NCBI RefSeq assembly: GCF_046630445.1
Contig: NC_092339.1
Location: 75,275,501-75,339,500 of the forward strand
DNA length: 64,000 nucleotides
Direction of reading: 5' to 3'
Source: Rutidosis leptorrhynchoides
Lineage: Eukaryota > Streptophyta > Magnoliopsida > Asterales > Asteraceae
Shown here: positions 23,874 through 36,703 of the stretch, piece after piece
Position numbering within the stretch: the first letter of the stretch is position 1
How the letters are laid out: each line of letters starts with the position of its first letter
Notes under the pieces: generated by a model
Databases searched by the model: none
Told to the model about the DNA's origin: nothing
What the model saw: the letters and a program-made list of their open reading frames with translations, nothing else
Translations under genes and position numbers: made by a program

Positions 23874-24995
23874 TTCAATGTATTGATTTGTAGACTGAGT
23901 GCTGTTCAGAATATCAGAATTGAAGATTAAAATTTCCAAGAATTACACGTTATATGTATATATAACTGTTGAAGTGAAAACGCTTGAGAGATTCGAGATT
24001 AATGATTGATGATTCCCGATTGTTGGTATGGAAATTATTGTTACAAGATGTAGTTGGATATATGATAGAGTTTTGATAGTTATAATGATTTTAGAAAAGT
24101 CAAAGATCAATGAAGATGTTGGTAAGTTTACTGCTAATTAGGTGAGATATAAACGGTTCTTCGGTAACGATGATGAAAAGACAACGTATATATCAAGGTT
24201 ATAATAAGGTTGTTTCGAACGAAAAGTTGAGGTTGACTTGTTGAAGCTGTGACAAAATTGGCTAATTTGAAAAAAAAATTGCAATATTATTTTCGGTAAT
24301 AACAACGCCAAAGGAGCTATCACAGATATGTGTTAAACGTTTATTCAGGTTTCGAGTGTTTTCAGGTGCATAACTATATGCATCAATCTTTTCTTTCGTA
24401 GGTAAAGTGCGGTCGGTTCATCCTTTCGATTGAGGTGTTTTCAAGAATCATGAAAGGTTTGAACGCAGATTATAATCGTCAAGATACAAATGAGGTTTAA
24501 GATGAAATCAAGTGGCAAACTTGAGGAAATATTTAACAGTAGTAGATGTAATTTATTTACGATCTTTTAAGTCGAAAAGTGTTGTATTTAATATTTCCTA
24601 CTCTTTTAATACTTTTTAATTGTCCATGATAGTAGTCCAATAGTTTCACCAAAACTAGTATATTTTAAGGAAATAGTCATATAGGAACAGTTAGCTAGGA
24701 ACAGTTAGCTATGGTTTGGTTAATATAGTTTTAAAGTTTTACGTAGTTAATTAATTGGTTACTAATCAATTTTATTTTGTTCATTATTTTCTTCATTATG
24801 CCACTTGTCAAATCTTGACTTGGATTCTGATCGGTCAAAATCCGAATATGAAATTGAACTTGGATGAAAATAGTAGTTCTTTGGTGGACGGATACGTATA
24901 TGTGTGAATTTGAGCAGTGTTGTTAATGACTGCTGAATCTGAATCGAAGAATGTACAATGTAACTTATTAATGTGAAATATAAATATTCCTTGGG

Positions 24996-25015
24996 TATTA
25001 CCTACCCGTTAAAAT
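24996..25015 (-). promoter_or_regulatory. Internal PPT-like motif in element B
   Basis: Minus strand TTTTAACGGGTAGGTAAT, nearly the same as the polypurine-like sequence at the 3' LTR border (TTTAACGGGTAGGTAC). Similar internal copies occur in A and D. Confidence 0.5.
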
Positions 25016-25229
25016 ATTTTCACCATTAACAGTTTGTACGAAAGAATTTTTAATCACAATCTATATGAAAATATATATACATATATATTTTCTTCAGAGG
25101 TAATTATGGATTTAATGAGTCAATATAATATTAGGCTCATTTGATTTTCGGTTTGAGCTAGAATAAGTAATCTCTAAAACTATTAGGAACCACATATTCT
25201 TCACAGAATATTAATGAAGTTATGGATCA

Positions 25230-25807
25230 ATACTTTATCGTTCATTGCTATTGGTACTCCTTGGTATCTATGGTGCGTATGATGTTGATGTTCGTGGAAC
25301 AGATTGTGAAATTGAGGCTTGGGATGCGGATGTTGTTGTTGGTGGTACTGTTGATGCCGGTAATGTTGCTGAAGCTGGTACTTTTTTTGCACCATATTTT
25401 TCAAGGCTACAACTCGGATGCGAAGCTCGTTGACTTATTACTCCGGGATGATTGTCGGTAGGAACGAGTGAATGAATAAGGTTTAGAAATTTAGATAGTA
25501 CATATTCATAGCGAGATATTCAGGAAATGATGGTGAAAATGGTGTTTCGGATTGGTTTGTCGGTAAGTGCTTCAGATTCTTTGCCAATAGTGCAGGTTGG
25601 TGGGTGGAAAGAATCGTTTTCTACTCGTCTCCATTGATTAAGTCGACTATGAACCCATCAGATGAATTGAGGTTGGATGATTGGTTGATTCATTCTGGTG
25701 ACGCTGTTTTCGGAGCTTAGGTGAATATCCATGTCGGAATAGCTGTCGGAATAACTATCGAAATAGCTATCGAAATCTGAGGGACTCGAACTGGTTGCGG
25801 GATTTAT
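25230..25807 (-). pseudogene. Decayed leader ORF of element B
   Basis: Homologue of the leader ORF at 17661. The minus strand shares SDMDIHL, a segment corresponding to SLLNYWRQEE..FHPP, and RNTIF. The start codon is changed to ATA (25805-25807) and in-frame stops are present. Confidence 0.65.
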
Positions 25808-26201
25808 CTCGTACGATCAGATGAAGGATTTTTGATAAGAAATAGATTATAGGATGTAGATTAGTATCCTGCAATACATAATTTACAGATGCATATATAA
25901 TACTAAAATCCCATAAGTTACGGAGGAATCTACGGAAGCTGTCAGGCAAAGGTAACAATAACAGATACGCTAAGATATGAATTTTGTCTATACACTATTC
26001 ATGCAATCAATGCAGTAAGATGGGTCTAGACTAGGAATGATAAGCAGGTAATTTCCTAAGGATAATAAGTAGATGATTTTCGACACGAATGATAAGCAAA
26101 ACTTTTGACATGCAGACACGGTCGAAGTCCAGACTCTCTAATGCATCTAAACAACTATCAGTTAGACACACTAATGCAAGACCTGGTTCGCTAAGACCAC
26201 C

Positions 26202-26213
26202 GCTCTGATACCA
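26202..26213 (-). promoter_or_regulatory. Primer-binding site of element B
   Basis: The reverse complement is TGGTATCAGAGC, two bases inside the right LTR. This fixes the minus orientation of B and makes 26216-30332 the 5' LTR. Confidence 0.9.
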
Positions 26214-26215
26214 CA

Positions 26216-27364
26216 TGTCATACTCCGTCCAAAATCTTCCGAACTAATACAATAACATATGGTACCATCGCGATGAACGGACCTCTATATGCCATGAACG
26301 ACTCCATGTAATGTCTTTAAAATGAGCAAATGCACAGCGGAAGATTTCTTTCATACCTGAGAATAAACACGCTTTCAAGTGTCAACCAAAAGGTTGGTGA
26401 GTTCATAAGTTTATTGTAAACAGTAAAAATTCATCATTTTGATAGACCACAAGATTTAAATGCTGCATAGTACAAATGGGCCCGAATCCTATACCCACCT
26501 GTAATGTACATGTGATATCTTTTAAATACAGTACACCTTTCTCGTGTACGAAATCATCTTTCATAAATCTTAGTAACCGTACACATATCTCGTGCACAAA
26601 AATAACATACACATAACCTGTGTATAAAATCATTCTCTCGATACATAATATTCACATCAACTGGTGGCAATTATCATATACACATAATTCAATGGTGGCA
26701 ATTATCATGTCCACATAATTCAATGGTGGCAATTATCATGTCCACATAATTCAATGGTGGCAATTATCATGTCCACATAATTCGATAATAATCCGCAGAA
26801 CTTCTGTCTGCATAATAATTCATTCGAGGAATGTTTTGCTTGTGTCTATCTCGTCAAACATTTATAAAAGCATTTCATGTATTCGCAGTTCAAAATATAT
26901 TTCAAAAGCATTTAATAAAGCAATTGTAAAAACAGTGCATGTATTCTCAGTCCCAAAAATATAAAGAGTAAAAGGGAATCAAATGAACTCACAATATGAT
27001 ATTTTGTAGTAAAAATATGCATACGACGGAACTGAACAATGCAGGGTTGGCCTCGGATTCACGAACCTATATCATTTATATGTATATTAATACATATAAT
27101 CGTAATCGAACAAATTTATATATTATATATTAAATTATATATCTTATATATTTAGTTTGTATATTCATTTAAAATAATTAATATTTAGATAGTTTTATAA
27201 TTATACACGTGATTAGTATTATGTTGAAAATAAATAAGTTGTTATATGTAGATATTTATATATTCAGTGTTAATATGATTATTCTATAATTTTATGTAAT
27301 ACTAATATATTATGTATCAAATATATTTTTATGTATCTAATATTTCTTTGATAAAATAATATTA

Positions 27365-27444
<80 letters not shown>

Positions 27445-29719
27445 ACTAATGATATAATGATATTGAAAAAATATAAAAATATTTCATTTTAAGTCATCAC
27501 TTAATTATAAGTTTAATCATCTTTATAACTATATTTGTATTTATAATTTACATGTATAAAATCATAACCTTAACTATTAATTGTTTTTACTTATTCATAA
27601 TATCAATAATAATAATAATAATAATTAATAGAAATGAATTACTACCTTAAAAGGGTTTAAAGAGGCTTTCAAAAAAAATATGCCACTGCTCAGATTCGAA
27701 CCCTCGACCTCTCGTTAACCCACTCACCATCAAACCGTTCTTCTGTTTCTACATTTCGATTCTTATTACTCATTTATTTTTATATAACCCGTATCATGAT
27801 CTACAACTTGGCCTAATTTCCCTCGGCCCAACAGGCCCAACGTTTAATTTAAGGAGTTTATTTATGCAGCCCAATATTTGTAACTCTTTTAATCAGACCC
27901 AAAATGATATAACCCAATTCTCATCTTTCACGATGGTTTTGAGTTGTGGGAGCAAAACGATAGCGGTTATAAAGTATTGAAGGAGGTGATCGATGGTATT
28001 CAAGCTAAACCGATGATAGCAAAGATTGTTGCAGTAATCAAGATCGACATAACGATGGGTAGTAGGGTTTTGGGTTTTATTGATCAGAAAAAGAAATAGG
28101 TAATCAACTAAGGTATCATCATCATTCTAAATCATAATCTTCGACACCTCTCATCCCTCAAATCGTTTATCATCATCAATATCTTAAATATACCATCTTC
28201 ATCACGTTATCAATTTCAGGTGTCATCATCCTTCATCAAAAGAAAGAGAGAAAGAAACGGAAAAAAAAAATATAGTGAAGGTTTTGGTTTTGTGAACTAG
28301 CAGCGAACAAAAGAATCACAAAAAAAATATAACAGGTTGTATTTTGTCTTCGTTTCATCAAATTCTCGTCATCGTAATTATTTTCATCATTACCTCCATT
28401 AACACTCTATCAACACTTAGCAACCCTAATGTTGTCGAACACCCCACGTGCTGTAACAGTAATCGGCAATGATATAGGAACGTACACTGCAGCAACAGTA
28501 GACAACCAAGAATATTGCAGGTTAGTCCTTGGCCCAACAAGGTTATACGGCCTGTTTAGTAATGAAAAGCCCACGACTAGTTTCACAGAATTTCGTCCAG
28601 CATCAAAAGAGGGAGGAGAATTGGCACGTAAAGTAATAAGATCTTGGTCCACCACGAAGAATTCCATGTTCAAACAACCAAAAGTGTCGGCCACAACTTG
28701 TTCCACTAGTATTGATTTATCATGGAGATTAGATTAAGTGTTGTATTATAATATCAAATACCTCCCACCACTTGACATAATTCTAATCCTATTGACCCAT
28801 CATTCCAAACATTACATAATTTTCGTTGTGTGACTGTTCAACAGCAAAGGAAACAATTGCAGCAACATAGGATTGAGTCGAAGGAGGTGATTCACAATGA
28901 AACAAGGAAACATTTATATTGGTGTTGTAGTGGTTCAAGAAGAAAGAACAGAAAGAACCAGGTAGGAAGAAAAACGCAGGTGGTTGAAATCGAATGGTGG
29001 TTCTTGGGTCTCTTTTATAGAACACGTAAATAAGTAATAATAGTGGTGGCTTGGTTGTTCACAATAGTAATGGTGGTTTTGGTCGTGGTGGTGGTTCATG
29101 TTTGAACAGAAACAGTAACGAAACAAAATAATAGAAAATTTGATAGTTGTATGGTGTTGATGAGATGATGATCGAAAAACAATGGCAGCAGGTAAGGATC
29201 ATCTTTAGTAATAACATGGATTCGTTGGTGGGGTTAATCGGTGGTGTGTCATGGTGGTGTTAGGAGGTGAATAAACCGACGGTGGTGGAGGATAGATGGT
29301 ATGGTGGTCGATGGTAGTCCTAACAATGATGATGGTAGTAGCCGGTGGTAGTGGCAGTCGGTGATGAGCTAGTAATTAGGGTGGTGATGGAGAAGAAGAA
29401 GACCAATGTTGTGTGTAGATATGCATGTGTGTATCATAAATATATATATATGGCTGAAGAGAAATAAAAGCAACTAAGGATAAGAGCATAACCAGTGAAC
29501 CCTTCTGTCATCTACTAACACCTCCCGTTCATAATTACACGTGTTTTATTTGGACTAGATTTTAGATAAGTGTAACTCAGACAAAGAATTCTGTTTACAT
29601 GTGATAAAAAGCTTCAAAATTGGAATTTAGTTTTCTTTCAAAAAGTAGTTTATTAAAGTGGGAGTTAGGTGTCGGGTGAAATAATAGCTTAAAAGTCTCT
29701 TTGTTTGATTCATGAAAAG

Positions 29720-29804
<85 letters not shown>

Positions 29805-30332
29805 TAGTGGGAGCGAATTGAAAAGAACTCAGTACAGTTTAATTGTGAGAAAAGTTGAGAAGACAATAAACAAACTTAATTCAAATAGAGGTTTAAAAGA
29901 AAACAGTGGATCCTAATAGTAATTATTACGTTTAATATCTAAAGCAGCCTCTTATATGCAATATTGTGCCGACAGATTTTATGGATATAATATCGTGTCA
30001 ATTGCTAAACAGTTAAAATATAAAAGTGTTGCTAAACATTCTAAATTTTATAATTAAGACCATTTATTTATTTTACAATATAAATCCTAACAATCATATT
30101 ATATAATATTCTAAATTATATTTCAAATTATAAATACCTATTTAAATATATATGTTATCTATTTACAAATAGTTGTTCGTGAATCGTCGGGAATGGTCGA
30201 AAGTCACACGAATAAATGAAACAGTTCAAAATATTTGTGACTCAACATTACAGACTTTGCTTATCATGTCGGAAACAGTAAATCATATAAAGATTAAGTT
30301 TAAATTTGGTCGGAAATTTCCGGGTCACTACA
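26216..30332 (-). mobile_element. 5' LTR of element B (4117 bp)
   Basis: Near-identical to 18167-22308 apart from microsatellites, scattered substitutions and a few short indels (for example an extra stretch near 28311-28333). Contains the 31-bp array at 26662-26785 and a hairpin at 26383-26396. Confidence 0.88.
26662..26785. repeat. 31-bp tandem repeat, 4 copies, in the right LTR of B
   Basis: Same array and copy number as at 18613-18736, so the expansion predates the insertion of B. Confidence 0.92.
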
Positions 30333-31702
30333 CCGCAAGCCTCAACATCACAATATGTACCTTGAACATCAACGTCATACGCATCGTAGTTACCAAGAAA
30401 TACCAGCAACAATAACCGATGAAGTATTAACTCATTTCCCCTGAAGAAAATTTATGTATATTTAATATATATGAATTTTGAAATCAAAATAAATCTTTTC
30501 GTACTAAGATATTACGTGTGAATCTTAACTGGTAGGTACTACTCGGTTAGTTCATATTACTAATATGCAATGATGTACATCCTTCCTTAACAACTTAACC
30601 ATTGTTAACTACAATCTCTGTTTCAACTTAATGAATTTCATTTCATAATAAACCAAGTGTATTATTCGATTACATAATTGATTTTACATTTTCATTTTCG
30701 ATGTACTCGAAACTTTCTAGAAAACATCATCTGTGCCTTGTAAGGTTCACAAAGATTCCACAAGCATCAACATCCTTCACCGAGAAATAAGAATAAATAA
30801 TGAAGTATCGATTACATTAGCGAAATACTCCGCAAAGATTATGTAATCTTTAATGTTTTAGAGTTTAATCATTTCTAAGTCAAGCCGAAAATCAAATGAG
30901 CTTAATATGATATTAACTCATTAAATCTATATTAGATCTAAAGAAAATATACATACATATATTTTCATAAAGACGGTAATAAAAATTCTTTTATACAAAG
31001 TATTAATTGTGAAATCTTTAACGGGTAGGTACTACTCGAGAAATATTTAAGTTCAAAATTAATATGTTACACTGTACATTCTTCAATTTTGATTCAAAAA
31101 TCATTAACTATACTCCCTATCTTCACAATGATACACAATCATTTCATACAAATTCAATCACATATTCTGATATCGACGTATCAGAATCCAAGCCATAACT
31201 CTGAACCGGTGACATCATTCTTAGATCTCTACATCTTTCAAAGCTATACTTTAACTTTAAAGCTGTGAAAGATCCTTTAGCATTGTTATTACCGAAAATG
31301 ATCTTGCAATCCCTGTTCAAAGTATCCAGTTTTACCACACTTCCAACCAGTCAACTTCGACTTTTCAGATTAGCCTTATTATAACCTTGATATATACGTT
31401 TTTGTTACTGGGGAACCTTTCATGTTCCACCACATTAGCAGTAAATTTACCAACAACTTCATTGATCTTTGACCTTCCGAAAAATCCTTATACTCATTAA
31501 AACCGTATCATGTACTCATCCACATCTTGTAACGGCAATTGACATACCAACTATCGGGAATTAGCAATCAGTATTTTGAAATCTTGTAGCACGTCTACGC
31601 CAACAGTTATATGTGTACATATAACGTCTACCTCCTGGACTTACATACTTCGAATGTGAAGTTTCCAAAAAACACCCCAAACTACGAAACTAGTTCTCCG
31701 AA
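30333..31702 (+). other. Element A internal region resuming after B
   Basis: 30333-30365 completes the leader ORF. PPT-like motifs TTAACTGGTAGGTACTACTCGG (about 30526) and TTTAACGGGTAGGTACTACTCG (about 31017) follow in otherwise non-coding AT-rich DNA. The stretch is homologous, in reverse complement, to 23.9-25.4 kb of B. Confidence 0.6.
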
Positions 31703-31930
31703 TTTTGGAAAAATGTTGATGAAGCAACAAAAACTGTAAACGACCTTAACAGTCAAAAGTTTGATGATAAAGAATAGTATGGTGGTAAAGCTGAGAAAAA
31801 GAGAAGGTTTGAAACTGAAAAACGGATTGAGCAGACCAAGAAGGAGGTTGTGGACAAATTACAAAGATGAAATCTACCTTCAAAGAATCCAAATGATTTA
31901 GTGTCTGCAGAAACCATTAGTAAGAACCTT
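31703..31930 (+). pseudogene. Captured fragment resembling poly(A)-binding protein (RRM3-RRM4 linker), in element A
   Basis: One continuous plus-strand frame reads NVDEATKTVNDLNSQKFDDKE, stop, YGGKAEKK, then EQTKKEVVDKLQR, stop, NLPSKNPNDLV. It aligns without gaps over about 70 codons to the end of RRM3, the linker and the start of RRM4 of poly(A)-binding proteins. The first stop (TAG) sits where the family has Trp (TGG) and the second (TGA) where it has Gly (GGA), each one base away. It is dead but recognisable. Confidence 0.65.
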
Positions 31931-32197
31931 ACTTCTTATTCTAAACCTTCACAGACAGATTTTCCGCATCATCCTCTGATATTAGAAATTCTAAGATATC
32001 ATCGTATCTTCCATTATAAATATCCTCCATATTTCTGAAGATATTTTCATAACTATTCTTATCTAAAATCATTTATCTCTTCACGCTATTTTGTTACATC
32101 ATAAAAGAAACTATTTTAGTTTCTAAAATCTGAAAAATTCGAAAAATGGATGTTTTGAAGTAATGTTGGGAACTGAAGCATGAATTAGTATAATATA

Positions 32198-32290
32198 ATG
32201 ACACTTGATCAACGTGATTATATTACAGTAAGTCATGCTGAGTTTCTAATGGAACGTAATAAAGGTTCACAGATCATACCCTCATCATGA
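32198..32290 (+). CDS. Small ORF of element A matching the one in B
   Basis: 30 residues, beginning MTLDQRDYITVSHAEFLMER, then stopping early. The match with 23152-23370 in B covers the start codon and the first 20 residues. Function unknown; it may simply be homologous non-coding DNA. Confidence 0.25.
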   Translation: MTLDQRDYITVSHAEFLMERNKGSQIIPSS

Positions 32291-33140
32291 ACCATGTTAC
32301 ATAACTATTTCATTCTATTTAACCTCTAAACATATCAAGAAAATATTTTTCTTAATGATTCGATTTTTTTCGGATATTCTGGTAATTTGAAAAGTCAGAT
32401 TGTGCCATTACCATTTCTTTCTTAGAACATTAACTATGTTCATTTCAAAATCCATACCTACGAATTTTGGACTATTATTCGCTTGACTTAAAGTCGGGAA
32501 GAGAAAACGAAATCATGAAGCTCCGAAATATAATGGAAAATATAAAGCCCAAAAACAATCTCGAAATTACAAACCGTGTATATCGATGCGTATAGCAATA
32601 TAAAGACACTGGAGAATGAAAAACACTATAACCCTAAGGTAATAGTAGAAGAAAATAACCTCCTCTGGTGGTAGATGAAAAAGAAGAATGAAGGATACGA
32701 TAGCCAAGAAAATATCAAGAATCAGAACTGGATTAAGCATTTTCACAATCTATTAAGAAGTATGAAATAAGAAAGAAGATTATAGGAGTGGTGAAAATAA
32801 ATGAAACGGAAGAGGTCAATTTATAGCAAAATATCAGACATAGCAATCGAGGCAGATTACGCATTTAATCAAAGAAAATCCTAATTTCCTTAAATTCCGA
32901 AGAATCAAATCTTATTTAAATTATGAAGATTTTCTATTCCTTAAATTCCGGAAATCAATCGTTACTACATCAAGAGATAAGATGAATCTCTATTCTCCAT
33001 TTCACTCTATTACGATAACTTCTCTCATACGCTTCGAGTAATCGGATTGTTTTATCCGTATTATTCAATGGTGAAAAAAAAATTCTATTTACCAACTCAT
33101 ATTCGTCATGAAAACATTTTTATTGTTAGCCATGACGACC
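32291..33140 (+). other. Element A internal region, no gene seen
   Basis: AT-rich sequence homologous in reverse complement to 22.35-23.15 kb of B. No protein domain recognised. Confidence 0.5.
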
Positions 33141-33146
33141 TCACTC

Positions 33147-33182
33147 AAATTTTGAGACAAAATTTCTTTAACGGGTAGATAT
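33147..33182 (+). promoter_or_regulatory. Polypurine-like junction and hairpin of element A
   Basis: AAATTTTG-AGA-CAAAATTT (33147-33165) is a perfect 8-bp inverted repeat with a 3-base loop, followed by CTTTAACGGGTAGATAT and the 3' LTR. Relative to C and D, one pair has changed from C-G to T-A on both sides. Confidence 0.75.
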
Positions 33183-34069
33183 TGTGACAACCCGGAAATT
33201 TTTGACCAAATTTAAACTTTATCTTTAAATGATTTAACGTTTCCGACACGATAAGCAAAGTCTGTAAAACCGAATCTCAAAATTTTTGAACTATTCAAGT
33301 ACCCTTCGGTTGTTCTCAATGATTCGCGAACCATTATATGTAAATAGATACATATATATACTATAACTTGAAAACGTAACAAAGTTTTAATTGTTTAATA
33401 CCGTACATTAAACTTATTGGTTTAAATATTTATTTGAATATATATGATAAGTTGAAATATTAATTGTATGAATAACTTGTGACATATATTTAAAACTTGT
33501 TTATGAATGTTGAAAATATATATTAACTTGGTCATAAAACGATTTGTTATTATATATATATCAACAAATAGCGAGGCAATGATTTATAGAAGTAAATGAC
33601 CAAAATACTCGAAAGTTTATGATATACTTTGAGTGGTATAGTTTAGGGATAATTTAAGGCTATATTTTGACAAAGGTACGAGTCACAAAACGTAAAATAC
33701 AAGTTTTCTCAGCGTACGAAAGGACATTTGAAAAACCGAAACCGGGACATAAGTCGAGTGATGACGTACGACTTATCAGAAAAAAAAATTACAAGTCAAC
33801 TATGCATGTGAATTTAATATAATATATAATTAATTATATAAATTAGATATATTATATATATAATATAAAATTATGTCGACAAACAAGAAGTTAAAAATTT
33901 ATGAGCTGTCCCAGGGTGCCATGCGATCGCATGGCCTTGAAGCACAAATCCCATGCGATCGCATGGCGTACTTTTTCAGAAAAGGTTCTATAAATTGCGC
34001 GATTTTTGGCTCAGCTGAATCTATCTCTCTTTCTCAAGTATTATTACTCCGTAATATTTATTTAATTTA

Positions 34070-34130
<61 letters not shown>

Positions 34131-35844
34131 TATATTATTAAGATTAATATTATTATTAATCTTATTATTATTAGTATTATTAATTATGTATTATACATAA
34201 AATACTACGACGAGGTCATGGGTGGGTTACTTTCAAAATGGATTTTCAAGCAGGATAGAGCTAAGGAAATTATGGGTAATGTTCTGGGGTATATTTATGA
34301 ATCAAACCTAGTGTTTATCATCTCCGTTACGTCTACGTACTTTTCTGAAATATTGAATCACAATATTGATACGTAAGCATTTATATTTTATCTTTTATAT
34401 ACTAATAGTGTATCCATGTCTAGTGCTCGAGTATATATATATTTATACAAGCTTGTATGCTAAATTTCATCGTTAAACATTTTATGATGAATCACGAATT
34501 AAATACATATATTACTGGTAAAAGGTATATGATATACATGTTTTTGGAAAGCTGGCGAAAAATCAATAACTTTTCATTTAGACACCGAATAGTATCGATG
34601 AACTGATTAAAAGATATGATCAACTGAATTATGATTGATGTTAATTGAAATTGCTTTTGAATCTGCAATTAAGATTTAAATAACTTGTTTACGAGATTGA
34701 TAAAATGGATTTTTTGAATATTACCAATCGAGTAAATGAATCCTTATATAAGGTACATCTCGTTTTGTTGAACTTTTGTCAAAATTGACTTTTTGAAATG
34801 ACTTTTGATAACTTTTGTATGTCGATCTCGAGCATTAGGATTATGATACACTATGACCAGACCTAGCTTGATAAACATTTATTGACCAACATATGTTCTC
34901 TAGGTTGAGATCTACAATTAATTGGTAATCCGAGTTTCGGTCACATTTTGGTGAACAACTTTATATGCTGCTAAGGTGAGTTTCATTTGCTCCTCTTTTA
35001 AATGCTTTTGCAATATATATTTTTGGGCTGAGAATACATGCAATTTATTTTAAACAATGGACACAAGTACATACTAAATTCTATACTGAGTTTGAACCGA
35101 AAATCCCTTAGCTTTGGTAACTAGTAACTGCCAGTTATAAGAACTGGTGGGCGCGAGTAGTAGTATATGGATCCATAGGGCTTTACATCCCCGTCTGTTC
35201 CTGGTATAGAAACCCTAGCCTGAACTATAAAACAGACGTATGCTATTTGAGTTTAGTACACGTTGGTTTGCGTGTATTGTACATGTTGGTTGCATGTATG
35301 TTAAAACAGGGGTACTTATTATATAGACGTTAAAGTTTAGTTACCAGGGTGCTCAATCTTGTAGAATATTTTGATAAACGTTTCTAGATGAAACAACTGA
35401 AATCTTGTGATCCACTTTTATATACAGATTATGCGAAACACTAAAACTATGAACTCACCAACCTTTGTGTTGACACTTGTTAGCATGTTTATTCTCAGGT
35501 TCCCTAGAAGTCTTTCGCTGTTTGCTTATATGTTAGACAAGCTATGTGCATGGAGTCTTACATGGCATATTTTTCAAGGAAACGTTGCATTCACCAAATC
35601 ATCACCATGTATCTTATTTTGCCTGCATTGTCAACGGAAGTACTGTTGTAAACTATTATTTATGGTGATTGTCTTTATGTAGAAATCATCAGATGTCGAA
35701 AACCTTTGATTTAAATATTCATTTATGGTGTGCCTTTTCAAAAGAATGCAATGTTTACAAAACGTATCATATAGAGGTCAAATACCTCGCAATGAAATCG
35801 ATGAATGACGTGTTCGTCCATATGGATTTGGAGCGGTCGTCACA
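33183..35844 (+). mobile_element. 3' LTR of element A (2662 bp)
   Basis: Copy of 14572-17274 with the palindrome pair at 33919-33934 and 33951-33966, a shorter (ATT)n, the LTR hairpin at 35459-35472 and the GAGGT/ACCTC hairpin at 35774-35788. It ends GTCGTCACA, followed by TSD TGGTG. Confidence 0.9.
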
Positions 35845-35849
35845 TGGTG

Positions 35850-36336
35850 ACAAGCCCAATTTAGTGGGTAGCAGTTCTGCTACTGGGCCCTCAGAAAGGG
35901 CTGAAAAAAGAAAATCTAAGCCTGTTTCTACCTCTAATCGGAAGAACCTAAAGAATCAAAAAAATAAATGAGCATGAAATAGCTCGAGTGCAAAACCAAA
36001 AAAGATTGCTGTTGGTCCAACCTAAGAAGGTGGAAATCTTCATCTCGGATGCTCAACATTAAAAATGTAGCAAGGAAACCTAGAACAGACAAGAAACCGT
36101 TGCGTTCTAGGTGTACCTCATGTGCTGGTCAAAACAATTCATCAAATATGAATTCCAAAGCGAATTCGAATAAGAAACCGAAATCTAAGATCCAACCAAG
36201 TCGAGCTAACAGCACGGGTAATTGCTCCAAATCGGAGGGCACTTCTAGCGTGGCTAAACCATTAAACCCCGAGGATGTGTACGAATTTGGGTGTCAATTA
36301 GGGCTTAAATGGCAGAGGAAACCCTCAGCTTTGTAA
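35850..36336 (+). pseudogene. LINE ORF1 C-terminal part, frameshifted
   Basis: Resumes in frame right after the TSD of A (GDKPNLVGSSS...) and stops at 35969. A shift to the next frame continues NEHEIARVQNQKRLLL, and a third frame (36049-36336) gives a Lys/Ser-rich basic tail ending GLKWQRKPSAL. At least two frameshifts show decay. The basic tail fits nucleic-acid binding. Confidence 0.6.
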
Positions 36337-36372
36337 GTTTTTGCCCTTCTGATTCGCATTTACTATTTCTCA

Positions 36373-36703
36373 ATGTTAATTATCTCCTATAACATTAGAG
36401 GGTTCGGGGTCGGGAAGGAGAGCAAATTCGGAGATACGAAAAAATTAATTACAAAAGAAAAGCCAATCTTTTTTGCAATTCAAAGAACAAAATTACATAC
36501 GGTCAATAATCTGTGGATTCAAAATCTATGGGGATCGACTGAATGTAATTTCATACAAAAAGAAATGGTGGGCAAATCAGGTGGACAACTTCTTATTTGG
36601 GATTCGAATTATTTTGAGGCTCAAGACATGGTTCAATTCGATTGTGTAATTGGGATTCGTGGTATATGGAAAATCAATGGCAATAAACTCAACGTGCTCA
36701 ATG
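36373..36703 (+). pseudogene. LINE ORF2 N-terminus: apurinic-type endonuclease, cut by element C
   Basis: Starts MLIISYNIRGFG, the standard start of the L1-type endonuclease (conserved Asn in SYNIRG), with SGGQLLIWD as in the family. The family's usual Glu near ..QRTKL is replaced (QET to QRT), a change at a metal-binding residue. The frame ends at LNVLNV where the LTR of C begins, and resumes at 46225 with YGPHDD. Confidence 0.75.

Larger units (their letters stand above)
22346..26201 (-). other. Internal region of element B without gag-pol
   Basis: About 3.9 kb, AT-rich, read on the minus strand. From the primer site inwards it holds a decayed leader ORF, a PPT-like motif (24996-25015), an unassigned stretch, a poly(A)-binding-protein-like remnant, a small ORF and the PPT. 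The same order is found on the plus strand in A. No reverse transcriptase, integrase or protease motif was found in any frame. Confidence 0.65.

Noticed and set aside
35407..35682. 91-codon ORF in the 3' LTR of A
   Set aside because: The 5' LTR copy has stops in the same frame, so it is not kept.
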